From Rallus limicola (lineage: Eukaryota > Chordata > Aves > Gruiformes > Rallidae): DNA of 64,000 bases. This document shows positions 53,437-62,784 of the stretch, piece after piece (position 1 is the stretch's first letter; the number at the start of each line of letters is the position of its first letter). Both the position numbers and the translations under genes were made by a program. The DNA lies in assembly GCA_022605955.1 (NCBI GenBank), contig JAKCOZ010000005.1, positions 29,445,450 to 29,509,449 on the forward strand. The letters are read 5' to 3'. The notes under the pieces are model-generated. The model had not been told where the DNA came from. It was given only the letters and a program-made list of their open reading frames with translations, and ran no database searches.

Positions 53437-53609
53437 AGCACTCAGGTAGCAGAATCCAAAGTAGCAAAGCTCAAACCCCTGCAACCAACTAGGGAGTAAG
53501 TCAGGCCAACATGACAGAGCAGCAACAGATGTTCTTTAGCTGCATCTAAAGAGGTGAACCTGAAGACCAATGACCTGAAATGTTATGTATACTAATACGC
53601 ACAGCTTGG

Positions 53610-54750
53610 GTAACAAGCAGGAGGAACTAGAGATCTGTACTCAGTCAGAAAATTATGATAGGAATAACTGAAACATATTGGGACAACCCATAACTGGAGG
53701 ATCGCAATAGATGGCTGTAAGATGTTTAATAAAAAGAGTGAGGAAAGAAGAGGAGGAGGAGTCAGATTCTATGTTAGGGAGAACCTTGAATGTGTAGAAG
53801 TCAATTAAGGTTATTGTTTAAGCCTTGTCAGGTGTCTCTGGGTCAAAATCTAAGGGGTCATCTCCAAAGAGGATCTTACAGTAGGCTGCTGCTGCTACTG
53901 ACATCCAAACCAAGATGATAGGCAAAAGAAGAAATATTTGGGTTATTTAAGCAAGCTTTGGGTCAACAGAACCTCATTCTTATGGGTGACTTTAACTACC
54001 CAGACATTTGTTGGAAGAATGATACAGCTGCTCATATGACATCAATCAAGTTCCTGGAATGCATAGAGAACTGCTTACTCGTACAGATGTTAGATGTGCT
54101 TACCAGGAATGAGGTATTGCTGGACTTGCTACTCACCAATCAAGAAAACCTATTTTGTAATATCTTGGTTAGTGATAGCCTTGTCTGCAGTAATCAGAGT
54201 ATTATAGAGTTTAGGATCCTGCTGAGCACACTGAAGGTTAGTACTAAGACAAAGGATTTAGATTTTAGAAGAGAAAACTTCAGCTGTGTCAGAGCTCTGT
54301 TGGGAGGGATTCTCTGGAAAGCTTCCGTGGAGGATAAAGGAGCTAAAAAATACTGTCAGTTTAACTGGAGGTTATTCCCTTTAAAGGTAAAGAAAGCAGG
54401 TAGAGTGAGACCCCCCCTTGGCTTAACTGAGAGCTTCTGAGTCTGACTAAAGACAAGAGAAGCATACCAGAGATGAAAAGCGGATGAATAGCTGTTGAGA
54501 ACAAGGGCATTTCCAGGGCATGCAGAGATGAAGTTAGGAAAGCAAAAACTCAGTTCTATTTCAAATTTGCCAGAATATCAAAAACTGTAAGAAAGGGTTC
54601 TTTGGGTACATAAACAAGCAGAAGCAGAAGAATAATACTGACCCTGCTGTTAAACAGGAGAGTGAATTGGTCACAAACAGCACTGAAAAGGCAGAGGTTC
54701 TCAACGCTTCCACCACCTCTTTCAATTTAAGGTATGTTTGTAGGTGGGGT
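53610..54750 (+). pseudogene. CR1 ORF2 remnant: AP-type endonuclease and linker
   Basis: ORF2 of CR1 encodes an AP-like endonuclease that nicks the target, followed by a reverse transcriptase. The N-terminal part (53610-53957) is broken by stops and shifts. From 53958 to 54440 one frame of 160 codons is open and contains LILMGDFNYPDICW (GDFN at 53985-53996), then SIKFLECIENCLLVQ, LLDLLLTNQENL and later DLDFRRENFS. The expected SDH catalytic motif is replaced by Ser-Asn-Gln at 54189-54197, so the enzyme would be inactive even if made. At 54580-54740 the linker KKGFFGYIN...VTNSTEKAEVLNA leads towards the reverse transcriptase, which is missing. Assignment to CR1 is firm. No intact protein is encoded. 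Confidence 0.88.
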
Positions 54751-56974
54751 TTTTTTGGTACTAAACTCATCCAAGTCTGGCAGCAGACTCTGTCAGAAGT
54801 AAAAGGCTCTTTCCAAATTTTTCTCAAGATCACTAAGACAATTATAAGAAACAGTCTCAGGAGGCCTCAATATCCTTCTTCACACCACTACTGCACAAAA
54901 CCTTAGCAAATAAAGCCATTATTAAATGATTCATTAAAAGTGATGTCTCAGCTTTTTCATGATATACAGGAAATAAAGCAGACATCAGCAACATGGAGAT
55001 TGGAAACCACTGCTACTGAAGTGCTTAGCACAGAAAGGAATAAATAGGTCGATGAAGTACACTTTAAATAAATCCCAAAAAGGCTTCTTCTACCAATTAA
55101 CAAGTCAAATTTATTTAGGGGAAAAAAATAAAAGTAATTTACAAGTTTATTCTGGTATCCTAGAGAAGGAAAACAAGTGGAGGAAAACCAAGAGAGAAAA
55201 GACGTAATGAAGTGTCAAGAAATTATACTTGAAACCACTTTTCTATACAAGAAAAGTGATTCTTTAGAGGGGGAGAGGTTGAGGAAACAGGGTTTGAAGG
55301 TTTAGGAATGGGCTTAGCATTTAAGTTAAAAAACCTAAACAGTTGATTTTGAGTAAAGCTGAAATAACTAATAATTCCTGGACAATAGAAATATCTGTAG
55401 GAATTAATAGGGAAAATTGAGCTTCAGACTATCTAAAAGTAAATAAAGAAAAACCTTAATAACTATCTGTATGCTGGATGTTCTCTTGTAGAAAGCAGTA
55501 TGAATGAAAGATGACAATGAAACATACTGTCTTCATGACTACTAAGATCATGTCCTCCGTTCTCTCTATAGACGGGATTTTCAGGAGAACAGTATAGATT
55601 TGTTGGTCAACCACAAAGAGTGCTAGACAGACTTTTTATTATGAAGAGAAGGAAATAGGAGTAAAATAGAGACAGTAGGTCAGTAGTACAGAAATAGGTG
55701 TTGAATTTATGTCCTTAGGATGACTTAGAAATAAAACATGACAGGTGACAGAAATGAGGACAAAGAATGGAAGTGTCTTTGAAAGATTAAGGGATGAAAG
55801 AGATCAAGCATAAGGTACACTAGAAGAGGTGCTGAACATAATTGAGAAACAATCTCAAAATATGTAGATGCCTTACCATATCATACAAAATAAAAGGCTA
55901 TTGCAGAATATTAGTCCTATCAGTAAAAAAATTGATCTTTGATACTAATATCTATTTTGGGTTGGTTGTTTTTTTTCTAGAAGTAAGCTAAGAGTTGAAA
56001 ATGTCGTTTGTCTTCTGTTTATAATGCAAGATTCACAATTTTGACTTGAATTAATGATTCATATACAAACCCATTTACAATTTTTTTCCTACTACAGTAA
56101 GTAGTACTTTAAGTTTGAATCATGCACTTGTATGTTTCAATTATAATTCAAGACTAATAGGTATGAAATATGCTTACGTTGCTGAATTTCGGTAGAAGTA
56201 TCTCTAGGAATGCTTTAGCTGCAAAGCAGACATAGTAAATTTATCACACTAACTTTGCCAGATGTATTAAAATAAAACCACAGGTTTTTCAGGGTCTCTA
56301 CAATAGGAAAACAATGCTTTAAAGTTCACTTAAAACTTCTATTTGAATGGATATTAGCAACTTAAGTATTTATTTTCTCATAGTTGGGTGGTTCTGTGCT
56401 GTAAAGAAAGAAAACCATGGGGAAAATTTTGGGTTAGTGGATGCTGACTCACCTTATTCACAGGTTAGATTTGGTTTGGTTTTGTTTTTAAGGGGAAAAG
56501 GAAAACTTACTTTTGTTTCTTCCTAGAAACTCAAAATCATTTTAAGTTGAAAAAGCATCAAGGAGACAGCAAAATGCTGAAACTTTGCCTTTTGGCAAAC
56601 ACTGTTTTTTTAATTTTTTTATTACATGGTGTATCATTTTAAAATTACACATGAAACCAAATCTACTGTCTCTTCACATTGAAATATTTCATTGTACTGG
56701 AAAAGATATGAAAAACTACCTTAGTCAACAAATTCAAATCTGGACATCAATAAGCTCATCTTCCAAGCTATGGCTTACTTCTAAGTGCAGAACAAGGAAT
56801 ATTTAGGCATGAATTCAGAGAGACCATAGGTTGACAATCTTAACAGAAGATGTTTGAAACACAAAAAAATTTCCTGCACAGACTTAAGCAACATTCCCTG
56901 TTCTCTATCAAGATGCCTCTCTGAAACTGGAGTTCAGAGCCTCAGAACTGCTTGTTACATTTACCCTTAACAGG
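54751..56974. other. Unassigned AT-rich DNA after the CR1 cluster
   Basis: The reading at 54667-54906 continues past the CR1 linker as an open frame, but CR1 similarity ends near 54750. From there to the LTR I recognise no gene or element. Frames are 73 codons or shorter apart from that continuation. Confidence 0.5.
56970..56974 (+). repeat. Target-site duplication ACAGG, left copy
   Basis: ACAGG immediately precedes the TGTAAGG start of the solo LTR and is repeated at 57784-57788 directly after its ...ATGACA end. A 5-bp duplication with TG...CA ends is the expected signature of retroviral-type integration. AACAGG (6 bp) is also shared, so a 6-bp duplication with a one-base shorter LTR cannot be excluded. 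Confidence 0.8.
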
Positions 56975-57161
56975 TGTAAGGTACTGGAAATATGCCTTAA
57001 TAATTGTCACAAGAACTGTGCCCCTCCACCCGCCCCCCCACCCCCCCATTTTTCCTCTCACCTAACCAACCTTCATTCCTGACACACTATATCATCACCA
57101 CCGGCTAGGTCTTCCAAAGACCTAATGACTACTCAAGGAGTGACCCAAAACATAGACATCA

Positions 57162-57267
57162 GGAGTCATTCACACACCAGGAGAGCATTCCCCTATCAGG
57201 AGAAGACATCAGGAAACATTGGGAGCCATTCACACATCAGGAAAAACCATCAGGAGCCATTCACACA
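57162..57267 (+). promoter_or_regulatory. U3 direct repeats in the solo LTR
   Basis: The 15-base core GGAGYCATTCACACA lies at 57162-57176, 57222-57236 and 57253-57267, each near a CATCAGG motif. Repeats in U3 are typical of LTR enhancers. The sequence shows the repeats, and the enhancer role is inferred. Confidence 0.65.
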
Positions 57268-57326
57268 CGGGACATTCTGTCACCCACCCTGAGGCCCAGG
57301 AGCAGGGTGGAAGCTTCTGATGACCA

Positions 57327-57334
57327 GATAAAAA
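57327..57334 (+). promoter_or_regulatory. Possible TATA-like box of the LTR
   Basis: GATAAAAA lies between the U3 repeats and the poly(A) signal, 238 bases upstream of AATAAA. That spacing is longer than in many LTRs. An alternative AT-rich site, AGATATA, lies near 57440. The transcription start is not determined. Confidence 0.35.
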
Positions 57335-57564
57335 GGGAAGCAATGGAGGAGGAAGGCACGGAGGGAAAAACGAGGGGACGCTGCCCCCTTCCTTTAGACC
57401 CGGAGCTGCCATTGGACGAATGCCGCAGCCTCGTGGTGGTAGATATACCCTCCTCCCCTCCCTCGTCTCTCTCTCTCTTTCTCTCTCTTTCTCTTTTGCA
57501 CCCTTTCCCCCCCACTTCCCCACCCCCACCCCCCACCCCTTTTTTTTTTTGCACGTTTGTACCA

Positions 57565-57570
57565 AATAAA
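57565..57570 (+). terminator. LTR poly(A) signal AATAAA
   Basis: AATAAA follows directly after the C-rich and T-rich tract and is followed by CAACCTCAACC, as expected for the R region of an LTR. It would end transcripts that start in the LTR. Confidence 0.75.
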
Positions 57571-57783
57571 GCAACCTCAACCTTGAATCCGTTTCGAGTC
57601 TTAATTCTGTTCTCCGAGAATTGAATTGAGAACTGATCACGGTAAAACACCTAGTAATTGTGCGTCACTCAGGGGTTCAGCCCAGCCACCCCCAACCTCC
57701 CAGTCAGATCTGAGGTTCAGTTGGAACACAAGGGGGTTTAACTGCTGCCAAACTAAGTCTTGTCTAGGTTGTGGATCATGACA

Positions 57784-57788
57784 ACAGG
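57784..57788 (+). repeat. Target-site duplication ACAGG, right copy
   Basis: This is the right-hand partner of ACAGG at 56970-56974. It directly follows the CA end of the solo LTR. Confidence 0.8.
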
Positions 57789-58910
57789 ATCCTAAAAACT
57801 TTCAGGTAGCTAAATATGAATTTGATCCTATTTCTTTGATTGAGGCTTTTCTAGTTCTTGTTTAAAAACTCCAGAATTTACCATTTTGGTTGACTCACAG
57901 CCATTTTATGTGAAAAGGTTTTAAATCTATTTGGTTTGCTTGTGGGTTCAAATTTTTTTGCCAATTTCACATGTCATTCACACTTCCAAGTGTCAAAATT
58001 AAAGTTATCTTCAGGCTAAATATTTCCAAAATTGGTAATGTCAGTCATGATATTGTTCTCAAGGGCAATATCATAAGCACACTACACCAAAACTTATCTA
58101 ATAGTCATAGTTTAAGTTACTAAATTTATGTATTAATAGAAGTAAATGTCACTACATGCATTACATCAGAAGTATTCTACTGCTTTTAGCTGCACCTATG
58201 CCACTGCACGCTGTGCGTTGGCCACTAAGAACCTTTTGAAGTCAAAATCCCCATAGCATCCAATCTTTGAGCACATGTGAAGGTATCAAAAGAGGACCCT
58301 AAGTTTCCAGTTTGGCATGTATTCTTATGCGCACCTTCAGGTAATCTGTATGGCTTTATCATGGGGAAATTACTACCAGAAGTCTCAAAACTGGCAAAAT
58401 GTATTTCAGAAAGCAATATGGTATCACTACTCCACCCAACTATTCCTCATTGTTTCCATTGCCTTACACTGAAAAATACTTTCTCAGTCACTATCCCACA
58501 GATGTGTCTAGCCCTGCTATTTCCTCTGTCCTGGCTGTGATATCACATACAGATCAGAAGCCTAACTAAAGAGTCCTTCAGAAGATTCACTGTAAAAAAT
58601 CCACATGCATAACTGATACCAATGTCACAGTCTCTAACAACCTATTTCAGTTTCATCTTGATCATTTCTAGTCAGATTTCACCTTCTGTTTTTTCCCATA
58701 CTGTGGAAATCAATCATATGCAATGATATTACTACTCCAGTAGTGCAAAATTGTGCTCTTTCTAGTCCAAGCCACAAAACCTGTACAACTCCTGGGCCAA
58801 TAATCATATACAGAGAAATTAGAAACACAACTCAGAACTGGCTTATTTCTCTTGGAATCATATTTATAGGCTCTTCTTTCCTTTCTTTTCCTTTGAAGAC
58901 AATAAAATGG

Positions 58911-58932
58911 TTTTGTTTGTTTGTTTGTTTTT
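58911..58932. repeat. (TTTG)n short microsatellite, about 5 units
   Basis: About five TTTG units end in a short T run. It may vary in length. Confidence 0.85.
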
Positions 58933-59374
58933 AAGAGGTCGGCACATTTTGTTCTGTCAGTTTTGCTTGCCCCAGTCTCTGAGCCAGGAAGAGTTAACAC
59001 CTTCTTTGATGAGATTGTCTGCCATGTACATCCATATATTCTTGGAGAGGTTGCAGAAAATTCTGGGAGGGTCTATGATGGACTCCAGCTTGAGACTTGC
59101 TCTTATAGTATTAGCATTTTCAGTGTATGGAAGTTTAGGCTTTCTTCCCATTAGGTTTTTGATTATCCTATGGCTATCCAGGAGGGAGATACCACCTTGC
59201 CTAAGTATAGGCTTCCTTCCCTTCTCCATTTCTCTATTGTAATTTTGATCGTCTTTTTTTCTAATTAACAACAACGTATTGGTTTCAAACGGACACAGAT
59301 GCTCATGATGAAGCTATCTATGAAAGTCTATTCATCTCAAGCTAATTATTGGAAGATTAAGTATTCTACAGACT

Positions 59375-59394
59375 GGGAAAGGGGAAGGGGAGGG
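59375..59394 (+). other. G-quadruplex-type motif
   Basis: Four G runs of 3, 4, 4 and 3 bases are separated by AAA, AA and A. This satisfies the usual G3+N1-7 rule and is followed by more purine-rich sequence (GGACAGGACAGAGGGGG). It could fold into a stable quadruplex when single-stranded. No gene is near enough to suggest a promoter role. Confidence 0.7.
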
Positions 59395-59689
59395 ACAGGA
59401 CAGAGGGGGAAGGTTCAATTATCCATGTCGAGAGAGTTATATAAGTAAATAACAAATCACACACAGTAGTTCTGAAGTAAGAATACTCAAAACCCCGTTT
59501 AGATAAAACTATATTTTGTCATTAATGACATCTGTTTCAAATTACTGGGTTCTCACATAAAGTTATGGCAAAATCCAGGAGAATATTTTCTCTAAACATT
59601 CTATGTAATTATTTTAATTTATACTGGGGTTTATTTTGTCAGTCAGTGTGTTGCAGCTTCTTATGGTATTAAACACATGAGCATGGCCA

Positions 59690-59983
59690 TAAAAACAGCA
59701 AATAAAAGGGAGGTCTTGCCCAGCAGTGGGGCAGAGGAGTGGGGCTTGTGCAGTGTCATGTTTGGCTGGAGGGAAACTGCACTGTTCATCATTTGTTTTG
59801 TGTATATATTATTAATACATATTATTATTACCTTCCTTTTTTGTGTGTCCTATTAAATGGTTTTTATCTCTACCAATGAGTTCTCTCACTTTCACTTTTC
59901 TGATTCTCTTCTCTATCCCACTGGAGGGGACTGAGTGAGTGGCTACATGGTGTTTAATTGCTGGCCAGGACTAAACCACAACA
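59690..59983 (+). mobile_element. ERVL-type LTR fragment (R/U5 end)
   Basis: The 3' part reads CCTATTAAATGG, TTTTTATCTC, ATGAGTTCTCTCACTTTC, CTCTATCCCACTGGAGGGG, then GAGTGAGTGGCTACATGG and CTAAACCACAACA. This follows closely the end of the common bird ERVL LTR as I recall it (a ...GTGGTGCTTAGTTGCC...GGTTAAACCACGACA end). ATTAAA at 59852-59857 would be its poly(A) signal. The upstream limit is uncertain: similarity is weaker before about 59800. I see no target duplication, so the 5' part was probably lost. The fragment at 11185-11240 may be the opposite end of the same LTR family. Confidence 0.75.
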
Positions 59984-62658
59984 CTCTCCTAGTAATATGA
60001 GAGAGTTTTAACAGACATGTGTTTGGCTTTATACATAAAGTTTGTGTAGTCAAAAGGATACTTAAATAGAACATACCTCTGAAACAGCAAAGAGATTTTT
60101 TCAGTCCCTTCATTTCATTCTTAAGTAACATTGCATACAGAATTGTCTACATAAGTGAATGCTGTGAATTGGATTACTGTATTATATGCCTTCCCATGAA
60201 ATTCTTGGGTCAGTATCTTATTTTGTTTGGTTACGCAAGAGTTGTATGAAAGATTATGTATATGTATACAGAAACTACTAAAATAACAGCAAAATACAAG
60301 TGGGTTTTGATTCCTTTCATTTGTTTTGGGGGCTCCAGGTAGGACTGAAGAGACGGTAGGTTAAATATTGAAAGACAGAAATGTACTGGAGGGAGTTAGG
60401 TGACTGTGATTTTGGTTCACTAAGAAAATTTTGACAAACAAATTTTCAGTTGATTCTATTTTTTCCCCTGAGGGCAAAATGAAAGATAGTGATTCAAAGA
60501 AAGACCTGATGGAATTTTTGGTATTTCCATATCACTGTATTTACAGACAGATAACATCTTTAAGTTTATTTATTAAAACATTTTTTCTCCTGTTAAGACT
60601 GAGACAACTGAATGCAACTCTTTTATGAAACAGAATGGCTTTCTCAGTTATCTTGGAAAGCATCACCAAGAACTGATTCCCACATGTCCTGTCTGAAATT
60701 ATTATCAGTAATTATCTATCCATGTAAACTTATACATTTTATTATCCAACATTTACGTAGAAGTAGTATTAGTATAGTCAACAATTACAAAAATATAATC
60801 TGCTCCAACCCACTTAGAGCAGATCAGAAGCAGATTAGATTTTTCAGGGTATTGTCCAGTTCATTTTTTTATATCTCTAACAAGATACTCATCCCAATCT
60901 CTGATTTCTCTCACTGATTTTTTTTCCCCATTATCTAATCAGACAAAGTTTAGTTTACTGGGGAAGTTTACTTCCATTAAGCTAGAATTTTATTAGTACA
61001 GCTCTCTGTTATTCTGAACTGAAAAAGGTGAAACACTTGCCTGGGCTATTCACATTTAAGTCTCGATGACCAAGCCATTTTTATACTGCTACATTTGGCC
61101 TATTACATTCACAGATGTCAGAGTCATAGAGAGAAAAATTAAACATGAATGCAGTTGTCTCATAGTTTGAGAGACTAATACACATGTTCAGATGACATGA
61201 GTCTTCCCTGCTTGTGGTCCAATTGAACTTGATGAATATGTTCAAGTAACATAGCATAACTGACCCATTGCTTTGGGACAATGGGAAGGCATTTCACATT
61301 ATTGTATCACCAGCTGTAGACAAAGCCTTGTCATTTCTGTCTGTCACACATTTTCTTTGCCACTTTTGAAATCACACTTTAGTTTCATCTCCATCTGGGG
61401 AAGAAGCAAGGGTGTTGTAATATTGAAAGAAAAACTGCTTTTTTTTGGTATTTTTAGCTTGATCTGATGATGAGAGCTCTGAAAATGCCATGGCATAGGC
61501 TAGTCTTTTGATGGTTGTAGATGAAGTTTGCAGATGCAATAGGCTGACCAACTGCACAGCACAAAGAAGCTTAGGATGACAAGTACTACATTAGCACAGC
61601 TCATATGGGAAATGACATTTCTCTACAAGAGATAGATATGCCCTGAATAGTGCAGACAAATAGGAATTCTTCAGATCTGTTCTTTGGCTTTTTGAATATG
61701 TATTCATCCATTTTATACATGTCATTAGCACATTTCATGGAAAACAGGAGAAATGGTAAATCAAATTATGATAAATGTAAATTAAGAGTTTCATTGTGTA
61801 GATAAAGCTCAGAAGTTGAACAGTTTATACAAAATGAATGGGAGATAATTGCTCAGTGTTAATTACTTTGAATTAGATTGTCTTTAGAACAGGCTAACAA
61901 TAGAAGTAAGATTTTTTTACTTTTATTATTAAGCAGCAACCTTACATTATTGACCTTTTGATAATTTTCCAAATTTACACTGAGAAACATATATTTTCCT
62001 GCCCCTTCATCAGTACAGAAATGGAGGCAGTGAAATAATTTCTGTTGTTTTTTAACATGGACACTTCTATTTATCAGTAAAGTCAAGAACCAAATGATGA
62101 TGATCTCAAGATATAGTTGTCAATTGTATTAGAAATTAAAAAACTCTCAGTTCTGTAGAGATATGCTGGATTCTGGCAATGAACCTGCTGGACTACTCAG
62201 TCCTTATCTAACCTCTACTGAGTTTCTTGAATGGGTTTCATTTGTTAGACCTCTATCTTTCTCTACCAGAGAACTGTAAGTGCACATTAAAGAACAAGTT
62301 GGGATATCTTGCAACATCTAAGATACGATTTGATTATTTTATTTTATTTGAAATTATTACTTTAATAAAAAGTAAAAATTTTTTGTCAAAAAAGTAGTTA
62401 TTGGACAGTGGAATAACAGTATGGAAAACAGAAAACCCACAAAAAAATGTTTCCAGAAATATTTTTGAATACATTTAACTCATTTATACAAAGTATTCAA
62501 ATTAAAATATAACCACACAGTATTGTCTTTACCATAGCCATGTGTTGTTTAGGAGTCTAACAGAAGCTTACCTCAATCTGTGTACAAGTTTTAACAATTT
62601 AAACTGACATGACAAAGCTCTAAACCAAAGAAAAGTACTTAAGTAAGTAATATTTTCC
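59984..62658. other. Gene-free unique DNA
   Basis: No gene or mobile element was recognised. Open frames reach 101 codons (60612-60917) without family resemblance. Confidence 0.55.
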
Positions 62659-62784
62659 AAATATTGGAGATATTCAAGAGCCATATGGAGCCTGCTCTAA
62701 CTGGCCTTGTTTGGTCAGGTGTATTGGACAAGATGACTTCCAAACGTCTCTTGCATCCTACACCATTCTGTGATTTTCTGACAC
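62659..62784 (+). mobile_element. Short CR1 LINE 3' tail
   Basis: TGGAGATATTCAAGAGCC, then TTTGGTCAGGTGTATTGGAC, AAGATGACTTCCAAACG and a CCATTCTGTGATTTTCTG tail follow the end of CR1, with many changes. It is strongly 5'-truncated (about 125 bases). The 63-codon frames on both strands across it are debris. Confidence 0.85.

Larger units (their letters stand above)
52538..54750 (+). mobile_element. CR1 LINE 5' half (ORF1 plus ORF2 endonuclease), 3' half missing
   Basis: This region holds the part of CR1 that is usually lost. It has a probable 5' leader (52538-52704), ORF1 remnants (52705-53436), an ORF1-ORF2 spacer, ORF2 endonuclease remnants (about 53610-54440) and the start of the linker to the reverse transcriptase (54580-54740). 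The reverse transcriptase, 3' UTR and tail are absent. Retrotransposition normally loses the 5' side, so a later deletion or recombination must have removed the 3' half. Frameshifts and stops throughout show a dead element. The left and right limits are approximate. Confidence 0.82.
56975..57783 (+). mobile_element. Solo LTR of an endogenous retrovirus, 809 bp
   Basis: The element begins TGTAAGG and ends ATGACA, flanked by ACAGG on both sides. Inside are three near-copies of GGAGYCATTCACACA in the 5' part (enhancer-like U3 repeats), a GATAAAAA box at 57327-57334, an inverted CCAAT-type box (ATTGG) near 57411, a long CT/C/T-rich tract (57450-57550), and AATAAA at 57565-57570 followed by a U5-like stretch. 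No gag, pol or env reading and no second LTR is next to it. It is therefore the product of recombination between the two LTRs of a former provirus. Base composition and CpG content differ from the surrounding AT-rich DNA. I cannot name the family. The open frames of 105-136 codons inside it are not genes. Confidence 0.85.
57789..59689. other. Gene-free DNA with short simple repeats
   Basis: No gene was recognised. It contains a TTTG microsatellite at 58911-58932 and a G-rich run at 59375-59394. Overlapping frames of 63-111 codons around 58.7-59.3 kb occur on both strands and have no family resemblance. Confidence 0.5.

Noticed and set aside
57230..57650. Frames of 105-136 codons on both strands
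   Set aside because: They lie in the regulatory part of a solo LTR and reflect its CT/C-rich tracts.
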